A stretch of 64,000 bases of DNA from Rheinheimera sp. D18 (GTDB lineage: Bacteria > Pseudomonadota > Gammaproteobacteria > Enterobacterales > Alteromonadaceae), in assembly GCF_004345025.1 (NCBI RefSeq), contig NZ_CP037745.1, positions 2,604,001-2,668,000 on the forward strand. The letters run 5' to 3'. The translations under genes were made by a program, and so were the position numbers. Shown one piece after another: positions 30,453-39,900 of this stretch. Numbering within the stretch: the first letter of the stretch is position 1; each line of letters begins with the position of its first letter. The notes under the pieces are model-generated. The model saw only the letters and a list, made by a program, of their open reading frames with translations, had not been told where the DNA came from and made no database searches.

Positions 30453-31337
30453 TCAGCGTTCCAGCCCCCTCTGCCGCCCTAACTGCCACGACACCGACCC
30501 GCCCTGCACGATGCCCATAACCTCGCGGCCGAGTTGGCGGTCGATGATCGGCCGCCACGGGACAAGGGTGAACTCATGGGATTTCTCGACCACGGCGAAC
30601 TTGCCGCTCGATAGATGCACGGTTCCGGTAAACTTGCCGCTGACGCTCTCGCCGTCCGTGGCGGCGCGGAACGGCAGGCCCTTACTCAAAGCCATATCCG
30701 ATCCGACGCCGGCTACCTCGCGCTCCCGCAGGATGGCGAGAAGGTTGCGCCGGTAGAAGACGCGGCTGTCCCGGCTGCGGGTGGCGTCGCCCTGTTCGAT
30801 ATGGTGCTCGCGGCGCTGGTCCATGGCTTCGCGGACTTGTTGCCCGAAGCCGGTTGGCGCAAGGTCGGCCGTCTCGCCGTGGATCAGCCGCCGGTCCAGC
30901 CAGGTCGCGCCGTCCGATCCGATCTGTTTGTTCAGATCGACCGGGGAAAGGACGCGAACGCTGGCCTGACTGTCTCGGCCGGCGTCATGGGCGGCGGCAC
31001 GGCTGACCAGATCATCGGGGATGCGCCATTGGTCGGCGTCGATCCGCTCGACGATACCGGCCCGGCGTAGCGCCTCCAGCCGGCGCACATGGGCATCGAC
31101 ATAGCCCTCATAGTCGCCGCCTGGAACGCGGCACGTATAGGAAGAATAAACGCCCTTTTCACCCAAGTCCAACAGCTTTGGACCGCAGTTGACTCTTTCG
31201 ACACCCCTGCGATGCAACCCAATCCGGCTGACGGGGAGCCAGCAACGCTGAAAATTTACCCTCCTCTTTCCCACTAGCGGCTCCTTTTCCGACAACCAGC
31301 ACGGCGGATCCCTGCCGCGGCGCTGTGAACGCAGCAT
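30453..31337 (-). pseudogene. Relaxase C-terminal (DUF3363-type) fragment fused to ISCR2 end, unit 1
   Basis: A 294-codon frame of two parts. From about residue 69 onward it resembles the C-terminal DUF3363 part of VirD2-type relaxases (RRLEALRRAGIVERIDADQW, DQRREHHIEQGD). The first 68 codons are inside ISCR2, reading through its oriIS border near 31134. The nicking domain (Tyr and HxH motifs) is absent, so it cannot mobilise DNA. It is a remnant picked up by ISCR2 along with floR. Confidence 0.8.
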
Positions 31338-32979
31338 TTTGATTGGTATCGTTGGCCTTCAGGCTCGTCAGTCAAACAGACCCAGGAGCAGCTCAGCCGG
31401 TGGCGCCCGGCTTTCGGGTAACGCCCTGGTCCCGCTGGTTTCGGCTTTGTGCTTCAGGTGATCAAGGATCTGCTTGATCACTATAGGGTCTTCAATGCAG
31501 GCGATGACTTTCATGGCGCCGCCGCAGCCGCTGCAGGTCTCGATGTCGATATTGAAAACACGCTTGAGCCGTTGCGCCCATGTCATCGACGCTCGCCGTT
31601 GTGCTGGTGTTGCCGGTTCATCAGCCACCCTGACCTTGTTGCCCCTGCCCCGTTTTGCCGGCGTGACCAACGCCCGGTGCCGACTGTTGGGTGCGAACAC
31701 CCCGTGGAAGCGGGTTAGGTTGACTCTGGGCTTCGGTACCAGGGCGGCCAGCCTTGCAATGAAATCCAATGGTTCGAAAATGACGTGCGTGGTGCCGTCC
31801 CGGTACGGCGTCTTGAGCTGGTAGCGCACGTTGCCGCCTCGTGTTAACGACAGCCGCTTCTCGGATACCGCCGGGCGGCTGATGTACCGGCACAGCCGTT
31901 CGAGCTTCTTGCGTTCATCGGCCCTGGCCGCCACGCCGGCGTGCAGGCTGGACCCGGCTACCTTGCCAATCCCGTCACCGAACGGATCACCACTGGTCGG
32001 CAGAGTTTGCAAAGTGAACACCTTTCGCCCCGCCTGTGAACCGACAGCGATACGGTAAGTGATCGAGTGCCCCAGCAGGGGTGTCATCGGGTCGTCATCC
32101 ACCGCATCCGAGGCCAGATAGCTGTTTTCGACATCCCGTTCCAGCAGGCCTTGCCGTTCCAGATAGCGACCCACCCGGTGGGCGATGGTGTGCGTCAGCT
32201 GGGTGAGCTCTGGGCTGGTCGGCGCCTTGACCCAGCGGAAACGCGCTGAGCCGTGGGATTGCTCGACATACACACCGTCGAGAAACAGCATGTGGAAGTG
32301 AACATTCAGATTGAGCGCCGATCCAAAACGCTGGATCAGGGTGACCGCGCCCGTCTTGGCCACTTGGTGGGTATGGCCCGCTTTCTTGACCAGGTGCGTG
32401 GCAATGACGCGGTAAACGATGCCCAGCACCCACCCCATGATCTCGGGCCGGCTGGCAAACAGGAAACGCAGCTGAAACGGGAAGCTCAACACCCACTGAC
32501 GCATGGGTTGTTCAGGCAGTACTTCATCAACCAGCAAGGCGGCACTTTCGGCCATCCGCCGCGCCCCACAGCTCGGGCAGAAACCGCGACGCTTACAGCT
32601 GAAAGCGACCAGGTGCTCGGCGTGGCAAGACTCGCAGCGAACCCGTAGAAAGCCATGCTCCAGCCGCCCGCATTGGAGAAATTCTTCAAATTCCCGTTGC
32701 ACATAGCCCGGCAATTCCTTTCCCTGCTCTGCCATAAGCGCAGCGAATGCCGGGTAATACTCGTCAACGATCTGATAGAGAAGGGTTTGCTCGGGTCGGT
32801 GGCTCTGGTAACGACCAGTATCCCGATCCCGGCTGGCCGTCCTGGCCGCCACATGAGGCATGTTCCGCGTCCTTGCAATACTGTGTTTACATACAGTCTA
32901 TCGCTTAGCGGAAAGTTCTTTTACCCTCAGCCGAAATGCCTGCCGTTGCTAGACATTGCCAGCCAGTGCCCGTCACTCC
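31134..32979 (-). mobile_element. ISCR2 (ISVsa3-like, IS91 family), unit 1 copy
   Basis: A complete element of about 1846 bp. The left limit is the oriIS-like sequence at 31134-31153, which on the reverse strand reads GCGTTTATTCTTCCTATACG, close to the IS91/ISCR oriIS. The right limit, the terIS side, is where all copies stop matching at CGTCACTCC (32971-32979). ISCR elements move by rolling circle and can carry adjacent DNA. Confidence 0.85.
31368..32861 (-). CDS. ISCR2 rolling-circle transposase, unit 1 (intact)
   Basis: A 497-aa IS91-family HUH transposase. It has an N-terminal zinc region (CESCHAEHLVAFSCKRRGFCPSC), the HUH motif LNVHFHMLFLDGV, a downstream catalytic Tyr region (TYRIAVG / RYISRPA) and a second zinc motif CSGCGGAMKV near the C-terminus. 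It has a single catalytic tyrosine, as expected for ISCR proteins. The frame is open throughout. Confidence 0.93.
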   Translation of the reverse strand: MPHVAARTASRDRDTGRYQSHRPEQTLLYQIVDEYYPAFAALMAEQGKELPGYVQREFEEFLQCGRLEHGFLRVRCESCHAEHLVAFSCKRRGFCPSCGARRMAESAALLVDEVLPEQPMRQWVLSFPFQLRFLFASRPEIMGWVLGIVYRVIATHLVKKAGHTHQVAKTGAVTLIQRFGSALNLNVHFHMLFLDGVYVEQSHGSARFRWVKAPTSPELTQLTHTIAHRVGRYLERQGLLERDVENSYLASDAVDDDPMTPLLGHSITYRIAVGSQAGRKVFTLQTLPTSGDPFGDGIGKVAGSSLHAGVAARADERKKLERLCRYISRPAVSEKRLSLTRGGNVRYQLKTPYRDGTTHVIFEPLDFIARLAALVPKPRVNLTRFHGVFAPNSRHRALVTPAKRGRGNKVRVADEPATPAQRRASMTWAQRLKRVFNIDIETCSGCGGAMKVIACIEDPIVIKQILDHLKHKAETSGTRALPESRAPPAELLLGLFD

Positions 32980-33278
32980 GCGGTCTTCACTGCGTGATCG
33001 AGTTGATCGACACCCGCCGTGACACGCTCCATGAAGTGCCTGCCTGCGTCTGTTAGCCGAACGCCCCGCGCATGGCGCTCAAATAGCAGGACACCAAGGT
33101 TATCCTCCAGCGCTTTCACACGCGCGCTGACGCTCGACTGGCTGATACCAAGTGCCTTGGCCGCATGCCGAAAATTCAGATGCTCGGCGACGGCGATGAA
33201 CTGAACAAGGGAAATGAGCGGTATCCTGCCAGACAGGATACCGACATTCACGAGGTTTCGATGGTTAGTGCGCCGCAT
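32973..33278 (-). pseudogene. LysR-type regulator fragment, unit 2
   Basis: Identical to the unit 1 fragment at 28633-28938: a 101-aa HTH-only remnant truncated by ISCR2. Confidence 0.85.
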
Positions 33279-33305
33279 CGGAGCGGGCCTGCTACCAGTC
33301 GTCGG

Positions 33306-34519
33306 TTAGACGACTGGCGACTTCTCGGTGGCAGCCCCACGGAGCCGAAGGAGCACCAGCCCAACGAAACCAGTACCGCCATCGCCGTGGCGTAACAGAT
33401 CACGGGCCACGCTGTGTCACCGTTTAAAAGTGCCACCGCCAATGTCCCGACAATGCTGACTATCAGGCTTTGAACGCAGAAGTAGAACGCGACCGCTGAT
33501 CCCGCGATGTCGTCGAACTCTGCCAAAGCGCCGTTCGCGGTAACGGACACCGTGAAGACAATACCGACCGCGACAACCCACATCGGTAGGATGAAGGTGA
33601 GGAATGACGGCGAGCCGTAAAGTTCGCCGATCCCCAACAGGACCGCTCCGCAAACAAGCAACGCCATCCCACGCGCCACGCATCCTGCGATGCCCCATCT
33701 GGCGACAAAGGACTTCGCGAAACGGGTTGTCACGATCATTACAAGCGCGACAGTGGCGAAGGCAAAGCTGAATCCGATCTCGGAATATTCCGCTTGGCCT
33801 ATGAGCACACGGGGAGCCGTCGAGAAGAAGACGAAGAAGGTGCCCATACCGGCGCTAAAGCCGACAGTGTAAACCCAAAAAGCCGGACTCGCGAAGATCG
33901 GCAAGACAGATCGGCGCGTCTTGACTTGATCCAGAGGGCGGGTTTCGTGCCACCTGAAACCCGCATTTAGGAGTGCGAGCATCGCCAGTATAGCCAAAGT
34001 AATGAATATCGCCTGCCATCCCAAGAACTCGCCGATCAATGCTCCGGCGATAGGGCCGAGCGCAGGCACGAACGCCAGCATCGAACTGAAAAGGCCGTAG
34101 ATGACGACACCCTCAGGACGGTTGGCATAAACGTCGCGAACCGTCGCGAACGTCGCCACCAGCATGGCCGACGCGCCCACTGCTTGAAGTAGACGGAAAG
34201 CGACAAAGGCCGGTGCAGTTGAAGACCAAGCTGCTCCCAGAGACGCAATGACGAAAGCCGTTGCGCCCGCAAGTAGAATTGGCCGTCGCCCGATTCTGTC
34301 TGAGAGCGGACCAAAAATCACCTGGCCCACGCCGAGCATCACCATATAGAGGCTCAACGTGAGTTGGATCATAGCGGGCGTCGTGTTCAGGATGCCGGGC
34401 ATCGCTAGAACGACAGGGAGATAAATATCCATCGCCAGTGAAGCGAGGATGTCGAAAGGAGCCATCAGCAGCAGTGCTGCCGGCAGCGTATAGGCCCACG
34501 CGGGGCGTGTGGTGGTCAT
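33306..34519 (-). pseudogene. floR: floR, unit 2 (frameshift near the 3' end)
   Basis: Matches unit 1 except that CCCC is CCC near 33360. The frame shifts over the last 25 or so residues and continues to a stop at 33248, giving 423 aa with a changed tail. The 12 membrane segments are mostly kept, so the product could still work if the change is real. A homopolymer deletion in a near-identical repeat is more likely an assembly error. Confidence 0.85.
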
Positions 34520-34596
34520 GACGAATCAACCCTCGATTAAGGAATACCGGGCGACGTCTGCTCGTCAGCAATCAGATGAGACTAGCCTTACAGAGC

Positions 34597-34655
34597 GCCG
34601 CAACAACAATACTGGTTGTTGCGGCTTACTTGTCTGCTGACTTGGAATTTCCCAT
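34597..34655 (-). promoter_or_regulatory. floR leader peptide and hairpin, unit 2
   Basis: The same MGNSKSADK leader (34626-34655) and 11-bp hairpin (34597-34625) as in unit 1, unchanged. Confidence 0.75.
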
Positions 34656-34735
34656 CTGATTACTCCACGCTTACGAATATGAATTGCTACATTTTATCCG
34701 ATTATCTTTTGCTTCGCAATGCGGCATGGGCGCAC

Positions 34736-35620
34736 TCAGCGTTCCAGCCCCCTCTGCCGCCCTAACTGCCACGACACCGACCCGCCCTGCACGATGCCCA
34801 TAACCTCGCGGCCGAGTTGGCGGTCGATGATCGGCCGCCACGGGACAAGGGTGAACTCATGGGATTTCTCGACCACGGCGAACTTGCCGCTCGATAGATG
34901 CACGGTTCCGGTAAACTTGCCGCTGACGCTCTCGCCGTCCGTGGCGGCGCGGAACGGCAGGCCCTTACTCAAAGCCATATCCGATCCGACGCCGGCTACC
35001 TCGCGCTCCCGCAGGATGGCGAGAAGGTTGCGCCGGTAGAAGACGCGGCTGTCCCGGCTGCGGGTGGCGTCGCCCTGTTCGATATGGTGCTCGCGGCGCT
35101 GGTCCATGGCTTCGCGGACTTGTTGCCCGAAGCCGGTTGGCGCAAGGTCGGCCGTCTCGCCGTGGATCAGCCGCCGGTCCAGCCAGGTCGCGCCGTCCGA
35201 TCCGATCTGTTTGTTCAGATCGACCGGGGAAAGGACGCGAACGCTGGCCTGACTGTCTCGGCCGGCGTCATGGGCGGCGGCACGGCTGACCAGATCATCG
35301 GGGATGCGCCATTGGTCGGCGTCGATCCGCTCGACGATACCGGCCCGGCGTAGCGCCTCCAGCCGGCGCACATGGGCATCGACATAGCCCTCATAGTCGC
35401 CGCCTGGAACGCGGCACGTATAGGAAGAATAAACGCCCTTTTCACCCAAGTCCAACAGCTTTGGACCGCAGTTGACTCTTTCGACACCCCTGCGATGCAA
35501 CCCAATCCGGCTGACGGGGAGCCAGCAACGCTGAAAATTTACCCTCCTCTTTCCCACTAGCGGCTCCTTTTCCGACAACCAGCACGGCGGATCCCTGCCG
35601 CGGCGCTGTGAACGCAGCAT
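34736..35620 (-). pseudogene. Relaxase C-terminal fragment, unit 2
   Basis: Identical to the 294-codon chimeric frame at 30453-31337. It is a DUF3363-type tail without the catalytic domain, fused at its N-terminus to ISCR2 oriIS-end sequence (border near 35417). Confidence 0.8.
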
Positions 35621-37262
35621 TTTGATTGGTATCGTTGGCCTTCAGGCTCGTCAGTCAAACAGACCCAGGAGCAGCTCAGCCGGTGGCGCCCGGCTTTCGG
35701 GTAACGCCCTGGTCCCGCTGGTTTCGGCTTTGTGCTTCAGGTGATCAAGGATCTGCTTGATCACTATAGGGTCTTCAATGCAGGCGATGACTTTCATGGC
35801 GCCGCCGCAGCCGCTGCAGGTCTCGATGTCGATATTGAAAACACGCTTGAGCCGTTGCGCCATGTCATCGACGCTCGCCGTTGTGCTGGTGTTGCCGGTT
35901 CATCAGCCACCCTGACCTTGTTGCCCCTGCCCCGTTTTGCCGGCGTGACCAACGCCCGGTGCCGACTGTTGGGTGCGAACACCCCGTGGAAGCGGGTTAG
36001 GTTGACTCTGGCTTCGGTACCAGGGCGGCCAGCCTTGCAATGAAATCCAATGGTTCGAAAATGACGTGCGTGGTGCCGTCCCGGTACGGCGTCTTGAGCT
36101 GGTAGCGCACGTTGCCGCCTCGTGTTAACGACAGCCGCTTCTCGGATACCGCCGGGCGGCTGATGTACCGGCACAGCCGTTCGAGCTTCTTGCGTTCATC
36201 GGCCCTGGCCGCCACGCCGGCGTGCAGGCTGGACCCGGCTACCTTGCCAATCCCGTCACCGAACGGATCACCACTGGTCGGCAGAGTTTGCAAAGTGAAC
36301 ACCTTTCGCCCCGCCTGTGAACCGACAGCGATACGGTAAGTGATCGAGTGCCCCAGCAGGGGTGTCATCGGGTCGTCATCCACCGCATCCGAGGCCAGAT
36401 AGCTGTTTTCGACATCCCGTTCCAGCAGGCCTTGCCGTTCCAGATAGCGACCCACCCGGTGGGCGATGGTGTGCGTCAGCTGGGTGAGCTCTGGGCTGGT
36501 CGGCGCCTTGACCCAGCGGAAACGCGCTGAGCCGTGGGATTGCTCGACATACACACCGTCGAGAAACAGCATGTGGAAGTGAACATTCAGATTGAGCGCC
36601 GATCCAAAACGCTGGATCAGGGTGACCGCGCCCGTCTTGGCCACTTGGTGGGTATGGCCCGCTTTCTTGACCAGGTGCGTGGCAATGACGCGGTAAACGA
36701 TGCCCAGCACCCACCCCATGATCTCGGGCCGGCTGGCAAACAGGAAACGCAGCTGAAACGGGAAGCTCAACACCCACTGACGCATGGGTTGTTCAGGCAG
36801 TACTTCATCAACCAGCAAGGCGGCACTTTCGGCCATCCGCCGCGCCCCACAGCTCGGGCAGAAACCGCGACGCTTACAGCTGAAAGCGACCAGGTGCTCG
36901 GCGTGGCAAGACTCGCAGCGAACCCGTAGAAAGCCATGCTCCAGCCGCCCGCATTGGAGAAATTCTTCAAATTCCCGTTGCACATAGCCCGGCAATTCCT
37001 TTCCCTGCTCTGCCATAAGCGCAGCGAATGCCGGGTAATACTCGTCAACGATCTGATAGAGAAGGGTTTGCTCGGGTCGGTGGCTCTGGTAACGACCAGT
37101 ATCCCGATCCCGGCTGGCCGTCCTGGCCGCCACATGAGGCATGTTCCGCGTCCTTGCAATACTGTGTTTACATACAGTCTATCGCTTAGCGGAAAGTTCT
37201 TTTACCCTCAGCCGAAATGCCTGCCGTTGCTAGACCATTGCCAGCCAGTGCCCGTCACTCCC
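35417..37262 (-). mobile_element. ISCR2, unit 2 copy
   Basis: Full length, with the oriIS-like motif at 35417-35436 and the terIS border near 37262. It differs from the other copies by single-base indels only. Confidence 0.85.
35651..37142 (-). pseudogene. ISCR2 transposase, unit 2 (two 1-bp deletions)
   Basis: Nominal span 1492 bp against 1494 in the intact copies. One C is missing near 35858 (GCGCCATG for GCGCCCATG) and one G near 36010 (CTGGCTTC for CTGGGCTTC). The frame is therefore split into 35997-37142 (381 aa) and 35651-35863. Both changes are in homopolymer runs and may be sequencing or assembly errors. Confidence 0.85.
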
Positions 37263-37560
37263 GCGGTCTTCACTGCGTGATCGAGTTGATCGACACCCGC
37301 CGTGACACGCTCCATGAAGTGCCTGCCTGCGTCTGTTAGCCGAACGCCCCGCGCATGGCGCTCAAATAGCAGGACACCAAGGTTATCCTCCAGCGCTTTC
37401 ACACGCGCGCTGACGCTCGACTGGCTGATACCAAGTGCCTTGGCCGCATGCCGAAATTCAGATGCTCGGCGACGGCGATGAACTGAACAAGGGAAATGAG
37501 CGGTATCCTGCCAGACAGGATACCGACATTCACGAGGTTTCGATGGTTAGTGCGCCGCAT
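37255..37560 (-). pseudogene. LysR-type regulator fragment, unit 3 (extra indels)
   Basis: Same fragment as units 1 and 2, but AAAA is AAA near 37455 and a C is gained near 37261, so the HTH frame is broken. These are homopolymer changes. Confidence 0.8.
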
Positions 37561-37587
37561 CGGAGCGGGCCTGCTACCAGTCGTCGG

Positions 37588-38799
37588 TTAGACGACTGGC
37601 GACTTCTCGGTGGCAGCCCCACGGAGCCGAAGGAGCACCAGCCCCAACGAAACCAGTACCGCCATCGCCGTGGCGTAACAGTCACGGGCCACGCTGTGTC
37701 ACCGTTTAAAAGTCCACCGCCAATGTCCCGACAATGCTGACTATCAGGCTTTGAACGCAGAAGTAGAACGCGACCGCTGATCCCGCGATGTCGTCGAACT
37801 CTGCCAAAGCGCCGTTCGCGGTAACGGACACCGTGAAGACAATACCGACCGCGACAACCCACATCGGTAGGATGAAGGTGAGGAATGACGGCGAGCCGTA
37901 AAGTTCGCCGATCCCCAACAGGACCGCTCCGCAAACAAGCAACGCCATCCCACGCGCCACGCATCCTGCGATGCCCCATCTGGCGACAAAGGACTTCGCG
38001 AAACGGGTTGTCACGATCATTACAAGCGCGACAGTGGCGAAGGCAAAGCTGAATCCGATCTCGGAATATTCCGCTTGGCCTATGAGCACACGGGGAGCCG
38101 TCGAGAAGAAGACGAAGAAGGTGCCCATACCGGCGCTAAAGCCGACAGTGTAAACCCAAAAGCCGGACTCGCGAAGATCGGCAAGACAGATCGGCGCGTC
38201 TTGACTTGATCCAGAGGGCGGGTTTCGTGCCACCTGAAACCCGCATTTAGGAGTGCGAGCATCGCCAGTATAGCCAAAGTAATGAATATCGCCTGCCATC
38301 CCAAGAACTCGCCGATCAATGCTCCGGCGATAGGGCCGAGCGCAGGCACGAACGCCAGCATCGAACTGAAAAGGCCGTAGATGACGACACCCTCAGGACG
38401 GTTGGCATAAACGTCGCGAACCGTCGCGAACGTCGCCACCAGCATGGCCGACGCGCCCACTGCTTGAAGTAGACGGAAAGCGACAAAGGCCGGTGCAGTT
38501 GAAGACCAAGCTGCTCCCAGAGACGCAATGACGAAAGCCGTTGCGCCCGCAAGTAGAATTGGCCGTCGCCCGATTCTGTCTGAGAGCGGACCAAAAATCA
38601 CCTGGCCCACGCCGAGCATCACCATATAGAGGCTCAACGTGAGTTGGATCATAGCGGGCGTCGTGTTCAGGATGCCGGGCATCGCTAGAACGACAGGGAG
38701 ATAAATATCCATCGCCAGTGAAGCGAGGATGTCGAAAGGAGCCATCAGCAGCAGTGCTGCCGGCAGCGTATAGGCCCACGCGGGGCGTGTGGTGGTCAT
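37588..38799 (-). pseudogene. floR: floR, unit 3 (three 1-bp deletions)
   Basis: The nominal span is three bases shorter than unit 1. One A is missing near 38160, one G near 37713 and one A near 37681. The frame from 38799 stops at 38080 after 239 aa; the overall frame returns after the third deletion. If real, this copy makes no functional exporter. If these are assembly errors, it is a third intact floR. Confidence 0.85.
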
Positions 38800-38876
38800 G
38801 ACGAATCAACCCTCGATTAAGGAATACCGGGCGACGTCTGCTCGTCAGCAATCAGATGAGACTAGCCTTACAGAGC

Positions 38877-38935
38877 GCCGCAACAACAATACTGGTTGTT
38901 GCGGCTTACTTGTCTGCTGACTTGGAATTTCCCAT
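38877..38935 (-). promoter_or_regulatory. floR leader peptide and hairpin, unit 3
   Basis: Leader MGNSKSADK at 38906-38935 and hairpin at 38877-38905, identical to the other units. Confidence 0.75.
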
Positions 38936-39015
38936 CTGATTACTCCACGCTTACGAATATGAATTGCTACATTTTATCCGATTATCTTTTGCTTCGCAAT
39001 GCGGCATGGGCGCAC

Positions 39016-39900
39016 TCAGCGTTCCAGCCCCCTCTGCCGCCCTAACTGCCACGACACCGACCCGCCCTGCACGATGCCCATAACCTCGCGGCCGAGTTGG
39101 CGGTCGATGATCGGCCGCCACGGGACAAGGGTGAACTCATGGGATTTCTCGACCACGGCGAACTTGCCGCTCGATAGATGCACGGTTCCGGTAAACTTGC
39201 CGCTGACGCTCTCGCCGTCCGTGGCGGCGCGGAACGGCAGGCCCTTACTCAAAGCCATATCCGATCCGACGCCGGCTACCTCGCGCTCCCGCAGGATGGC
39301 GAGAAGGTTGCGCCGGTAGAAGACGCGGCTGTCCCGGCTGCGGGTGGCGTCGCCCTGTTCGATATGGTGCTCGCGGCGCTGGTCCATGGCTTCGCGGACT
39401 TGTTGCCCGAAGCCGGTTGGCGCAAGGTCGGCCGTCTCGCCGTGGATCAGCCGCCGGTCCAGCCAGGTCGCGCCGTCCGATCCGATCTGTTTGTTCAGAT
39501 CGACCGGGGAAAGGACGCGAACGCTGGCCTGACTGTCTCGGCCGGCGTCATGGGCGGCGGCACGGCTGACCAGATCATCGGGGATGCGCCATTGGTCGGC
39601 GTCGATCCGCTCGACGATACCGGCCCGGCGTAGCGCCTCCAGCCGGCGCACATGGGCATCGACATAGCCCTCATAGTCGCCGCCTGGAACGCGGCACGTA
39701 TAGGAAGAATAAACGCCCTTTTCACCCAAGTCCAACAGCTTTGGACCGCAGTTGACTCTTTCGACACCCCTGCGATGCAACCCAATCCGGCTGACGGGGA
39801 GCCAGCAACGCTGAAAATTTACCCTCCTCTTTCCCACTAGCGGCTCCTTTTCCGACAACCAGCACGGCGGATCCCTGCCGCGGCGCTGTGAACGCAGCAT
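39016..39900 (-). pseudogene. Relaxase C-terminal fragment, unit 3
   Basis: Identical to the 294-codon chimeric frame of units 1 and 2; the border with ISCR2 is near 39697. Confidence 0.8.
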
